DNA of 64,000 nucleotides from Rhizobiaceae bacterium (GTDB lineage Bacteria; Pseudomonadota; Alphaproteobacteria; Rhizobiales; Rhizobiaceae): contig JAEPQK010000001.1 of assembly GCA_017640615.1 (NCBI GenBank), positions 1-64,000 on the forward strand, in the 5' to 3' direction. Of the stretch, positions 8,339 through 16,420 are shown in pieces. The notes under the pieces are model-generated. The model ran no database searches. It had not been told where the DNA came from and saw only the letters and a program-made list of their open reading frames with translations. The position numbers and the translations under genes were made by a program. Each line of letters starts with the position of its first letter. Position 1 is the stretch's first letter.

Positions 8339-9229
8339 CTACTGTTTGACGGCCCACATCTCGATTTCGACGATCAAGCCAGGCAGAAGCGCGGTGCCTA
8401 CCGCGGTGCGCACAGGCCGAGGCTCGGGCATCATCTTTGCGTAGACCGCGTTGAAACGCGGCCACAGATCGAGGTCGGTCAGATAAACGTTGACTTTGAA
8501 TACATCGTCCAGCGAACAGCCGGCGCTTGCCAGTTGCGTGCGGCAATTGTCGAGTGTGGCACGGGACTGCTCCTCGATTGTCTCGCCGATCACGGAACCG
8601 TCGGGCGCAACCGCCACCTGCCCGCTGATCACGACGAGCTTGCCGGGCGCGACCTCCAGCACCGGCGAATAAGGGCCGGCGGTGACGTGCTGATCCGCGC
8701 CTGCCGGCAGGCTAATCGCCTCTCGTTGCCCGGCCTGCTGCGCCGAGCCCATTGGGTTTGGCAAGTAGCCGGTGAAGCCGTTGATGCGCCAGCTGCCCGA
8801 TGCCTTTGTGAGGTAATAAAGGGTCTGCCAATTGAGGCGGTCGACTGTGCCGTCGGCGCGGCGGATCGTGCCGTCGAACTTCTTGTGTGCGACGGCGCGC
8901 GTTGCCGAAATCTCAATGTCGCGAAGGGTCGTCGCGCGGTGGATTGCAGCCGCCACATCTTCTGCATACTGGGTCGCGGCTGTCTCAGCTGCCTGGCGCA
9001 GCCATTCATCGCGATAAACCTCCAGAGAAGGAAACCGCAGCTTCCAGGAATCGGGATTATCCGATCCGGCAGCGTCGAGCCCCTGAAACGCGGCAGAGTC
9101 GAAATCGTTTTCCACCAGCGCCCAGTCCTGGCCGATGAAAGCAGCAATGTCGCGCTCAACGAGCATCGTCCAGATGTCCGAGCGGTCCTCATCTTTTGCT
9201 GCGAAAGGGTTTTCGGGGCTGTTCATCAT
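8339..9229 (-). CDS. Fusion protein: NTF2-like (SnoaL-type) domain plus RidA/YjgF domain
   Basis: A two-domain protein of 296 aa. Residues about 15-165 look like an NTF2/SnoaL-type alpha+beta cone domain (helical start, then strands with KFDGTIRRADGTVDRLNW). Residues about 170-296 are a RidA domain ending PVRTAVGTALLPGLIVEIEMWA, which keeps the arginine that binds carboxylates of imine substrates in RidA. RidA proteins hydrolyse reactive enamines/imines, so a nitrogen-containing intermediate is suggested. The start ATGATG at 9229/9226 follows GGAGACA. It is the first gene of the operon running to 601, divergent from the SDR gene. Confidence 0.8.
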   Translation of the reverse strand: MMNSPENPFAAKDEDRSDIWTMLVERDIAAFIGQDWALVENDFDSAAFQGLDAAGSDNPDSWKLRFPSLEVYRDEWLRQAAETAATQYAEDVAAAIHRATTLRDIEISATRAVAHKKFDGTIRRADGTVDRLNWQTLYYLTKASGSWRINGFTGYLPNPMGSAQQAGQREAISLPAGADQHVTAGPYSPVLEVAPGKLVVISGQVAVAPDGSVIGETIEEQSRATLDNCRTQLASAGCSLDDVFKVNVYLTDLDLWPRFNAVYAKMMPEPRPVRTAVGTALLPGLIVEIEMWAVKQ

Positions 9230-9338
9230 TGTCTCCTGCCCGGCGGCGCCGATGCGGTTGGTCGCACATGCAGTGCTTTTGGGCATATGCCGGGCGCGAA
9301 AAGTGCATATCGAGGCTTGTTTTGCAACAATTTTTCAG

Positions 9339-9420
9339 TTCGACATATAATATATTAGTTCGTTGGTGTCGAAAAATGTGATTTTTAAAGCTTGACTAAC
9401 AAAATTGTGGCAGCTACCGT
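9339..9420. promoter_or_regulatory. Divergent promoter region with inverted repeat and sigma70-like promoter
   Basis: The AT-rich 223-base gap between the RidA-fusion and SDR genes holds TTCGACA (9339-9345) and its complement TGTCGAA (9367-9373), a candidate operator. Downstream, TTGACT (9392-9397) lies 17 bases from TACCGT (9415-9420), a plausible promoter for the SDR gene. The RpiR protein encoded nearby is the obvious candidate regulator (inference). Confidence 0.45.
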
Positions 9421-9452
9421 TACGCCAGATGACGAAGAGCGTAGGAAAACGC

Positions 9453-10241
9453 ATGGATCTGAAGGGCAGGAAGCTGGTGGTGACCGGGGGTGCGGGTGAC
9501 ATCGGCGTTGCAGTTGCAAGCTCTGCTCTTCAAGCTGGTGGGTCGGTTGCTCTCATCGACAATCGGCCTGCTGCGCTCGCCGAGGCTGCTCGCAGTCTCG
9601 GCGTCATCGGCGCATGCGCGGACATCACCGATCCAGCATCGGTATATGCCGCTTTCTCCAAGATTACCGGCGAAATGGGCGCTCCGGATATTCTGGTCAA
9701 CAATGCCGGCGGCATTCATGGGCCGACAATCGACAAAACGGATCTGGCGCAGTGGAGCGCTGATCTCGAGCTCAATCTCACAGGCGCATTCGTGTGTTTC
9801 AAGGTGGCCCTCGAAGGGCTGGTCGCATCCGGTCGCGGCCGGGTGATCAACATTGCGAGCGTTAACGGGCTCGGCGTCTACGGCCATCCAGGCTACAGCG
9901 CAGCCAAGGCCGGACTGATCCAGTTCACGCGCTCGATAGCAGTCGAATATGGGCGCGTGGGTTTGCGCGCGAACGCAGTCTGTCCGGGGTCGGTAAAGAC
10001 CCGCGCCTGGCAGAAGCGGCTGGAGACAGAACCAGAGTTGCTCGACGAGGTTAGGCGGTTTTATCCAATGGGCGATGTCTGTACGCCACAGGACGTCGCC
10101 AATGTCGTGACTTTCCTCGTTTCCGACGCGGCCCGGATGATCAGTGGTGCTGTGATACCAATCGATGGCGGCCTGACCGCCGGTGTGAGAATGCTGCCGG
10201 AGGCGTTTTCGCAAACAGCATTTCGTGAACCAGATGGCTGA
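9453..10241 (+). CDS. Short-chain dehydrogenase/reductase (SDR)
   Basis: A classical SDR oxidoreductase of 262 aa. It has the NAD(P)-binding glycine motif TGGAGDIG near residue 12, NNAGG near 87, and catalytic Ser in INIASVN with the YSAAK tyrosine-lysine pair near 155. The C-terminal GAVIPIDGG block is family-typical. The start at 9453 follows AGGA at six bases; an earlier in-frame ATG at 9429 lacks a good ribosome site. It is divergent from the RidA-fusion operon and followed by rpiR. It probably oxidises a hydroxyl group of an intermediate in that pathway; the substrate is unknown. Confidence 0.9.
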   Translation: MDLKGRKLVVTGGAGDIGVAVASSALQAGGSVALIDNRPAALAEAARSLGVIGACADITDPASVYAAFSKITGEMGAPDILVNNAGGIHGPTIDKTDLAQWSADLELNLTGAFVCFKVALEGLVASGRGRVINIASVNGLGVYGHPGYSAAKAGLIQFTRSIAVEYGRVGLRANAVCPGSVKTRAWQKRLETEPELLDEVRRFYPMGDVCTPQDVANVVTFLVSDAARMISGAVIPIDGGLTAGVRMLPEAFSQTAFREPDG

Positions 10242-10321
10242 GGCGGTGCGAATTTGAACCGATCGTCTCGGACATGTGGGAAGCCTAAAACTCGTATCTG
10301 AATGATAAGGGGGTTCCACTT

Positions 10322-11224
10322 TTGTCTGAAAACGGTTCGACGCCTTTGACGTCAGCGAATGGCCTGCTGCAGGAGCTTCGCGAACGTAGCGACATGGTGA
10401 GCCCGGCCGAAAGGCGGATCGCCGAATACATCATCGACAATTCCGATTCCTTCGTCGATCTTCCGATGAAGCAGCTGGCCGATGCGGCGGATGTCAGCGA
10501 AGCAACGCTGATCCGATTCTGCCGCCGGCGCGGCTTCGAGGGGCTCCCGGATTTCCGCATTGCCCTTGCGAAAGAGCTGGCGATCGAACGCGCCTTTCTG
10601 CGGGAGCCAACAGAACTTGCCGACCCCCTGAACGCACATATCGACACGCTTGCCGGAGCAGCGTTCAATTCGATCACAGCGGCCAAAAGCGCTATTTCGC
10701 CGGACAATCTTCAGCAGGCCGCGCGCCTTCTATTGATGGCACGCCGCATCGAGATCGTCGGAATGGGAGGCGCATCCGCCAATACGGCAGCCGAGGCGGT
10801 CAACCGGCTGTTTCGGCTCGGGCTTGCGGCGCGTCACACGCCCGACGGCTATCAGCAACGGATGATTGCCGCTACGCTCGGCGAGCAGGATGTCATGCTC
10901 ATTATTTCCGCTTCTGGCGAATTGGGGCTGGTGCTCGACAGCGCCCGCATTGCCAAGGAAGCAGGCGCGAAGCTGATCGCGATAACCAGGCCGAGCAGCC
11001 AGCTTGAGAGCCTCGTCGATATCGCATTAACATTCGAGATGCGGGAACTGGCCAATCTCCTGACCCCGTCATCGTCGCGTTACGGGCATCTCTTCGTGCT
11101 CGACATGCTGGCCACTGCCGTCGCCCATACAATCGGGCCGGACGTCGTGAGGCGGCTCCTGCGCGTGAAGGAAACCATCAGCGGCGTGATTACCGATTCA
11201 CGCAACACGCCCATCGGGGACTAG
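10322..11224 (+). CDS. RpiR-family transcriptional regulator
   Basis: A DNA-binding regulator of 300 aa. The N-terminal RpiR helix-turn-helix domain (about residues 12-90) contains MKQLADAADVSEATLIRFCR. A C-terminal SIS domain (about 120-260), with IEIVGMGGASANTAAEAVNR, normally binds a phosphosugar. The start is TTG at 10322, chosen because AAGGGGG lies eight bases upstream and no ATG fits. It lies 80 bases after the SDR gene and likely controls this gene and the divergent operon (inference). The SIS domain hints that the inducer is a sugar phosphate or sugar-acid phosphate. Confidence 0.92.
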   Translation: MSENGSTPLTSANGLLQELRERSDMVSPAERRIAEYIIDNSDSFVDLPMKQLADAADVSEATLIRFCRRRGFEGLPDFRIALAKELAIERAFLREPTELADPLNAHIDTLAGAAFNSITAAKSAISPDNLQQAARLLLMARRIEIVGMGGASANTAAEAVNRLFRLGLAARHTPDGYQQRMIAATLGEQDVMLIISASGELGLVLDSARIAKEAGAKLIAITRPSSQLESLVDIALTFEMRELANLLTPSSSRYGHLFVLDMLATAVAHTIGPDVVRRLLRVKETISGVITDSRNTPIGD

Positions 11225-11240
11225 GCTTCTACCGGAATGC

Positions 11241-11273
11241 GGCTGCGCCCGATTTTGGGCGGGCGCGGTTGCC
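11241..11273. terminator. Possible bidirectional terminator between convergent genes
   Basis: The 62-base gap between the converging rpiR and ABC ATPase genes contains GGCTGCGCCC, a short GATTTT loop, and GGGCGGGCGCGGTTGCC. These can form an imperfect GC-rich hairpin readable from both strands. There is no clear T-run, so the call is weak. Confidence 0.35.
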
Positions 11274-11286
11274 GGGCCAGCCAATT

Positions 11287-12372
11287 TCAGTCGAAGGTCA
11301 GCCGGTTGAGACATCTGCCGGACTTGGGATCGAACAGATAGCGCCGGTCGCTTGGTAGCCGCAGGCCAACAGTTTCGCCGGACTGCACCCTGATCTGACC
11401 CGGAGCGCGGGCAATCATTGCGTTCTCCAGCCCATCGATTTCGACATAAAGGAATGTCTCGCCGCCGAGCTGTTCGGCGAGTGTGACCTTGCCGGAGATG
11501 TCGGCATCTCCTGCGTCGGCTACCACGACGTGCTCGGGTCGGATCCCGACAACTAGCTCGCCGGCTTCCGACAATCTGTCCAACTGTGGGAAGGTCAGTT
11601 TTCCGCCAGGGACCTGCAGCGTGTCTCCGCTTTTGCGCGTCGCATTCAGCAGGTTGATCTTTGGCGAGCCGATGAAGCCGGCGACAAAAAGGTTGGCCGG
11701 TGCATTGTAGAGCTCGAGCGGCGTGCCAACCTGCTCAATAACCCCGTCATTGAAGACGACGATCCGGTCAGCCATGGTCATGGCTTCCACCTGATCATGG
11801 GTGACGTAGATCATCGTGCGGCCGAGGCGTTGGTGAAGCGATTTAAGCTCCACGCGCATATGGACGCGCAGTTCGGCATCAAGGTTCGAAAGCGGTTCGT
11901 CGAACAGGAAGATGCCCGGGTCGCGCACAATGGCGCGGCCTATTGCAACGCGCTGGCTTTGTCCGCCCGAAAGCTGGCCGGGCCGCTTGTCGATCACCGG
12001 ATGGAGCTTCAGGATCGTGGCTGCTTCGTCGACAAGGCGTTTGATTTCCGGCTTCGGCGTCTTCGCCTGCTGCAGGCCGAACTCCATGTTCTGCCGCACC
12101 GTCATATTCGGGTAGAGAGAATAGGACTGGAACACCATGGCAATTCCGCGCTTGCCCGGCGTCATCTCGTTCACAACGCGGCCATCGATCTTCAGCTGGC
12201 CGGATGAAACTGTCTCCAGCCCGGCGATCATGCGCAGCATAGTGGATTTGCCGCAGCCTGACGGGCCAACGAAAACAACAAACTCGCCATCGTCGACCTC
12301 GAGGTCGACACCGTGAATCACTTCGGCTTTGCCGAAGGATTTGCGGACATTCTCAAGCTGCAGGGTGCTCAT
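11287..12372 (-). CDS. Carbohydrate ABC transporter ATP-binding protein (UgpC/MsmK-like)
   Basis: A 361-aa ATPase of the sugar importer family CUT1. Walker A is GPSGCGKST (about residues 36-44), signature SGGQSQR and Walker [15 protein letters not shown]. The C-terminal OB-type regulatory domain (about 240-361) contains GIRPEHVVV, as in MalK/UgpC. ATG at 12372 overlaps the AraC stop as ATGA, so it is translated from the same message. It serves the permeases and binding protein encoded at 13291-16387. Confidence 0.94.
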   Translation of the reverse strand: MSTLQLENVRKSFGKAEVIHGVDLEVDDGEFVVFVGPSGCGKSTMLRMIAGLETVSSGQLKIDGRVVNEMTPGKRGIAMVFQSYSLYPNMTVRQNMEFGLQQAKTPKPEIKRLVDEAATILKLHPVIDKRPGQLSGGQSQRVAIGRAIVRDPGIFLFDEPLSNLDAELRVHMRVELKSLHQRLGRTMIYVTHDQVEAMTMADRIVVFNDGVIEQVGTPLELYNAPANLFVAGFIGSPKINLLNATRKSGDTLQVPGGKLTFPQLDRLSEAGELVVGIRPEHVVVADAGDADISGKVTLAEQLGGETFLYVEIDGLENAMIARAPGQIRVQSGETVGLRLPSDRRYLFDPKSGRCLNRLTFD

Positions 12373-13274
12373 TGTCTGAGTGCCTTTTCGCGCAGTTGTA
12401 AACGATACTCCGATGGCGTGAGGCCGATATATTTGCGAAAAACCTTCGCGAAATGCTGTGAGCTGCCGAAGCCGGAATCCAGAGCGATGTTGGTGATGGA
12501 CTGTTCGCGCATGACGAGCCGGCTACATGCCCGCTTGATACGAAGCCGCTGCGCATAGTCGCTGGGCGGCATGCCGATCTCACGCGTGAATGATTTATGC
12601 AGATGGCCGCGGCTGCATTTCAGCTCTCGGGCGAGGTGGCTTACCGTGGGGAATTCGTCATCGGCCTCGTGCAGACGGCTTAGCACATTGCTGACCAGCG
12701 TCGTATCGGCCGGGTTGCGCTGCTTCTCAGCGTGCGCCTTCCAAGTCTCAACCATAATGAGATGCAGGTGGGCGCGCAGTTCCGACACGAGCAGCGACGC
12801 GCCGCTGTAGAGCCGCTTGTCTTTCATCAGGCGCAGGGTCTCGCCGATGCTGCCGAGGCAGACGTCGGAGATTTTCTGGGTCAGGCTGTAATGGCCGAGC
12901 GCTCGCTCGAAGCTGGACAGGCTCTTGGCGCCCATCAGGGTCGGTCTTGCCGGATCCATCGTGGCAGCCTTGTTCAGCACGATCCAAAAGCAATTGCAGG
13001 GCGGATAGATGCCGTTGGCGATGCGGTGCTTACGGTCGGCCGGGAAGACGGCGCAGTTGCCGCCGGTGAGCGGCAGCAGCAGTTTGCCGTCGATTTCCCA
13101 GCAGGCTTCTCCCTGCAACAGGAAGACGATTTCGCAGCCGTCATGCTGGTTCCAACTGTCGCCGGTGGCGACAGCGGATGGGAAGTTGGCGTAACCGAAC
13201 CTCTCGATTTCCTGCAAGCCGACTTCGTATCCGGCAATCGATCCGGCGTAGTCGATGATCTGCGAACCTAACAT
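12369..13274 (-). CDS. AraC-family transcriptional regulator
   Basis: A 301-aa regulator with an N-terminal cupin-like sensor (block GCEIVFLLQGEACWEIDGK near residues 47-65) and a C-terminal pair of helix-turn-helix motifs (about 205-300). These include SHLARELKCSRGHLHKSF and a second with ITNIALDSGFGSSQHFAKVF. It most likely binds the sugar carried by the surrounding importer and activates the operon. It lies inside the transporter operon, between the second permease and the ATPase gene, overlapping the latter by four bases, so it would be autoregulated along with the operon (inference). GAGG lies 14 bases before the ATG, a poor spacing. Confidence 0.92.
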   Translation of the reverse strand: MLGSQIIDYAGSIAGYEVGLQEIERFGYANFPSAVATGDSWNQHDGCEIVFLLQGEACWEIDGKLLLPLTGGNCAVFPADRKHRIANGIYPPCNCFWIVLNKAATMDPARPTLMGAKSLSSFERALGHYSLTQKISDVCLGSIGETLRLMKDKRLYSGASLLVSELRAHLHLIMVETWKAHAEKQRNPADTTLVSNVLSRLHEADDEFPTVSHLARELKCSRGHLHKSFTREIGMPPSDYAQRLRIKRACSRLVMREQSITNIALDSGFGSSQHFAKVFRKYIGLTPSEYRLQLREKALRQ

Positions 13275-13290
13275 GGTCTGGCGCCAAACC

Positions 13291-14166
13291 TCATTTCTTC
13301 ACGCCGGTGCCGGCGATGCTTTCAACGATGAAACGCTGCGCGACCAGAAACACGACCAGCAGCGGCAGCACAGCGAGTGACACTGCTGCAAGGATTACCG
13401 ACAGTTGTTGGGGTCCGTAGCTGCCGAACAGCGACAGAATGCCCACCGGCAGGGTCATGGATTCGAATGAACGAATGAACACGAGCGGGAGCAGGAAGTT
13501 GTTCCAGCTGGTCGTGAATACGATGATGCTGAGCGCGGCGATGGGCGGGCCCATCTGCGGCAGCGAGATGCGCCAGAAGATCGTCCAGTAGCTGGCGCCG
13601 TCAACGAATGCGCTTTCTTCATATTCACGCGGCTGCGATTTCATGAATTCGCGCATCATGAACACTGCCAGCGGGTTGGCGAGGCCAGGCAAGACCAGCG
13701 ACCAGATCGTGTCCATCAGGCCGAGCTGCGCCATCACGAAGAAAAGCGGGATCAGCACCAGGGCCGGTGGCACCATCAGGCCGAGCAGCAGCAGGTAGAA
13801 CAGCAGGTTGGATGCCGGGAAGCGCAGCCGGGAGAAAGCAAACGCAGCCATGGAGCTGGTTAGCACCACGCCGATTGTCGTGATCGCGGCGACGAGGAAG
13901 CTGTTCCAATACATTGGCAGGAAAGGGATCGGCCCGTCGCGCAGCGTCTCGAACTCGGTTGGCAAGAAGCTTGGCGGCAGGCGGAAACCTTCTGCCGGCG
14001 GACGCAGGCTGGTGGAGAAGGTCCACATGAAGGGCGCGAGCATAAGCAGGGCACCGATGATGAGGATTGTCATGGTGACTGTGTTGCGCCAGTGGATGGC
14101 GCGGAACGCACTTGCGAGACGCTGGGTCAGCGTGGCGTTGGCGGGCAGAATTTGCGGCCCCATCAC
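13291..14166 (-). CDS. Sugar ABC transporter permease (CUT1, MalG-like)
   Basis: An inner-membrane permease of 291 aa with six predicted helices, the first near residues 32-52. The EAA loop is EYEESAFVDGASYWTIFWRI, typical of MalG-type partners. GTG at 14166 overlaps the preceding stop (GTGA); an ATG follows directly at 14163, and GGAGG serves either. It forms a heterodimer with the permease encoded just upstream. Confidence 0.93.
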   Translation of the reverse strand: MMGPQILPANATLTQRLASAFRAIHWRNTVTMTILIIGALLMLAPFMWTFSTSLRPPAEGFRLPPSFLPTEFETLRDGPIPFLPMYWNSFLVAAITTIGVVLTSSMAAFAFSRLRFPASNLLFYLLLLGLMVPPALVLIPLFFVMAQLGLMDTIWSLVLPGLANPLAVFMMREFMKSQPREYEESAFVDGASYWTIFWRISLPQMGPPIAALSIIVFTTSWNNFLLPLVFIRSFESMTLPVGILSLFGSYGPQQLSVILAAVSLAVLPLLVVFLVAQRFIVESIAGTGVKK

Positions 14167-15056
14167 CTGGCACCTCCTGCGCCGACGCGGCGGCTTAAGA
14201 ACATCTGGATTGCGATGACTGCGGTGATAGCAATCAACAGGGTGAGGGCAGAAGCCGCACCGGTTCCCAAGTCGCCAATGCCGAACGCCTCCGACACCAT
14301 GTACATGACGACGGACCGCGTGGCGTCGCCGGGTCCGCCGTCGGTCATGATCTTGATGGAATCGAACACCTGCAGGCCGCCAATCGTGGCGTAGGTGACG
14401 CAGAACAGGATCACCGGGGCGATAAATGGCAGTTTGATACGGGTCAGTATGGCCCAGGTCGAGGCATCATCGATGGCCGCTGCTTCGAGCAGGTTTTTTG
14501 GTACGCCCTGCAGCGCGGCCAGGAAGATGATGATGAAGAAGCCCATATTCTTCCACACATCCACGATGACCACCGAGATCATCGCCATGGAAGAGCTGGT
14601 CAGCCAGGGCACGTTTTCGAAGCCCAAGCCGCGAAGGTAATAGTTGATGATTCCGAGATCGGTGGAATACAGAAACTTCCAGATGAACGAGACGAAGGCG
14701 AGCGACACAAGAACCGGCAGGAAATAGGCGAGCCGCAGGAAGTAGAGCAGATATTTCGGGATTTTGGTGTCCAGCATCAGGGCAATGATCAGGCCCATTC
14801 CGACATTGCCGATGACGGCCATCGAAATGAAAAGAAACGTGTTGCGGAAGGTCGTCCAGAAGCGCGGGTCGGTGAAAATCCAGTAGAAGTTTTCGAAGCC
14901 GACGAAATCGATTTCCCAATTCAGCCGGTCCATCTGGACAAAAGACAGGCCGAGTGCCGCGATCAACGGTAGCAGCAGGAACGCGAGATAGAGAGTGTAG
15001 GCGGGCAGGATGAAAGCGTAGCCGGCACGTGCTTCGCGTTTCTCTAGCGTTGCCAT
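14163..15056 (-). CDS. Sugar ABC transporter permease (CUT1, MalF/UgpA-like)
   Basis: A membrane permease of 297 aa. It has a first helix near residues 13-36, further helices, and the EAA loop NLLEAAAIDDASTWAILTRI. It pairs with the MalG-like permease encoded downstream with a four-base overlap. The gene follows the binding-protein gene after a 53-base gap with a very strong stem-loop. Confidence 0.93.
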   Translation of the reverse strand: MATLEKREARAGYAFILPAYTLYLAFLLLPLIAALGLSFVQMDRLNWEIDFVGFENFYWIFTDPRFWTTFRNTFLFISMAVIGNVGMGLIIALMLDTKIPKYLLYFLRLAYFLPVLVSLAFVSFIWKFLYSTDLGIINYYLRGLGFENVPWLTSSSMAMISVVIVDVWKNMGFFIIIFLAALQGVPKNLLEAAAIDDASTWAILTRIKLPFIAPVILFCVTYATIGGLQVFDSIKIMTDGGPGDATRSVVMYMVSEAFGIGDLGTGAASALTLLIAITAVIAIQMFLSRRVGAGGAR

Positions 15057-15076
15057 CGCTGAGCCTCCCGTTTGTG

Positions 15077-15104
15077 GGGCCCGGCGGCAAACGCTGCCGG
15101 GCCC
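15077..15104 (-). other. Stem-loop between sugar-binding protein and permease genes
   Basis: GGGCCCGGC (15077-15085) pairs with GCCGGGCCC (15096-15104). The inner bases can extend the stem to about 12 pairs with a four-base loop. No T-run follows on the minus strand. As in the peptide-type operon (4550-4577), it sits directly after the binding-protein gene and probably protects or attenuates the message there (inference). Confidence 0.7.
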
Positions 15105-15109
15105 TTAGC

Positions 15110-16387
15110 TTATTTTGCCCGTGCCATCGAACGGGACAGCTCACGATCCATATTGCTGATCGTCGTGTCGAGGTCGCGCTCGCCGTTCAGATAGGTGGTG
15201 AGATTGCGCATGAAGATCTCCTGCACCTGCGAGAAGTTCGACGGTGAGGGTACTGCGATCGCGGTTGCCGCCGTCTCGTAGAAGATCTCAGAGTTGTCCG
15301 GCCATGCGACATATTCCGGCGTGGTTGCATATTTGCGCGCCGAGGGAATGGCGAAGCCTGCTTCGGCGAGACCAGCCTGATATTCGTCGCCGGTCATTTC
15401 GCGGATGAATTCCCATGCAAGTTCGGGATGCTCCGAAGCACGCGTGATTGCCAGGCCGCCAATACCGAACACGGTTGAACGCTCGGTCTTCTGCGGCATG
15501 TGCTGCACGCCCACATTCTCAAGTCCGGCCTGCTTGATGGACGGCACTGGCCAGTGGCCAGCGGAAAACATTGCCACCTGACCGGCATTGAACTTCTCAG
15601 TGCCAACGCCTTCCTCGAATGCCGGCGCGGCCTTGTGGAGGTGGATCAGATCATGAAGGTTCTGCAGCGCCTCGCGGAACTGCGGCGTATCGATGGTCGG
15701 CTCTTTCCATTCTTCGTCGAGGATAGAAGCGCCATTGGTGAACAGCCAAGGCTGCAGGCCAAAATTGAAGCCCGGAACGAAATAGCCGTACTGCGTGATG
15801 TTGCCGCTATCGTCGGTCAGCGTGAGGGCCTTGGCGGTCTCGGCAAATTCTTCCCAGGTCCAGTCGGCGGACGGGTAGTCTAGACCGGCGGCGTCGAACA
15901 TATCCTTGTTGTAAAAGACAACAATGTTGTTCCACTCGGTCGGGAAGAAGTTCAACTCACCGGTGCCGCGGGTGCGCATGCCGTTGAGCAAGTTGGCATC
16001 AATGCCGGCCATGGTCTCCTGCGCGGCAGCATCGTTGGCGGCGATGTCGTCGAGATTGATGAGGACCTCCTTGGAGGCCATCTCTGCGAAACCTTCAATC
16101 GCGGCGGCAATGATGTCGGGAGCATCGCCTGCCGCGACCTGATTCAGGAACGCGTTGTTGTATTCGCCCCAAGCGCCCGAGCCGATCGGCACGTACTGGG
16201 TCTCGATGGTGACATTGGGATACTTTTCCTTGAAGCGCTCGATCGCCGCGTCGGTGTTGGCGATGATCTGATCGGCAACCCACTGGGTCACCTTCAAGGT
16301 TGCGGTGATGTCGCTAGGCACTTCGGCCGCGGCGACGCCGGTCGTCATGATGACGGCCGAAACAGTCGAAGTCAGCATTCTAATCAT
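15110..16387 (-). CDS. Sugar ABC transporter substrate-binding protein (family 1)
   Basis: A periplasmic binding protein of 425 aa. The ATG at 16387 gives a signal peptide ending GVAAA (about residue 22) and has GGAGG eight bases upstream; the ATG at 16402 lacks this spacing. Family-1 blocks are visible: AIERFKEKYPNVTIE, then AGDAPDIIAA, and WTWEEFAETAKALT. The ligand is probably an oligosaccharide or glycoside that the upstream GH116 enzyme then cleaves inside the cell (inference). Confidence 0.93.
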   Translation of the reverse strand: MIRMLTSTVSAVIMTTGVAAAEVPSDITATLKVTQWVADQIIANTDAAIERFKEKYPNVTIETQYVPIGSGAWGEYNNAFLNQVAAGDAPDIIAAAIEGFAEMASKEVLINLDDIAANDAAAQETMAGIDANLLNGMRTRGTGELNFFPTEWNNIVVFYNKDMFDAAGLDYPSADWTWEEFAETAKALTLTDDSGNITQYGYFVPGFNFGLQPWLFTNGASILDEEWKEPTIDTPQFREALQNLHDLIHLHKAAPAFEEGVGTEKFNAGQVAMFSAGHWPVPSIKQAGLENVGVQHMPQKTERSTVFGIGGLAITRASEHPELAWEFIREMTGDEYQAGLAEAGFAIPSARKYATTPEYVAWPDNSEIFYETAATAIAVPSPSNFSQVQEIFMRNLTTYLNGERDLDTTISNMDRELSRSMARAK

Positions 16388-16420
16388 TTGGATGTCCTCC
16401 ATTTCCCATTTTGGTCCGCC

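Noticed and set aside
7373-9358. A 661-codon plus-strand frame across the enolase-type and RidA-fusion genes
   Set aside because: It spans two convincing minus-strand genes and their gap, shows no family motif, and is a product of high GC third positions.
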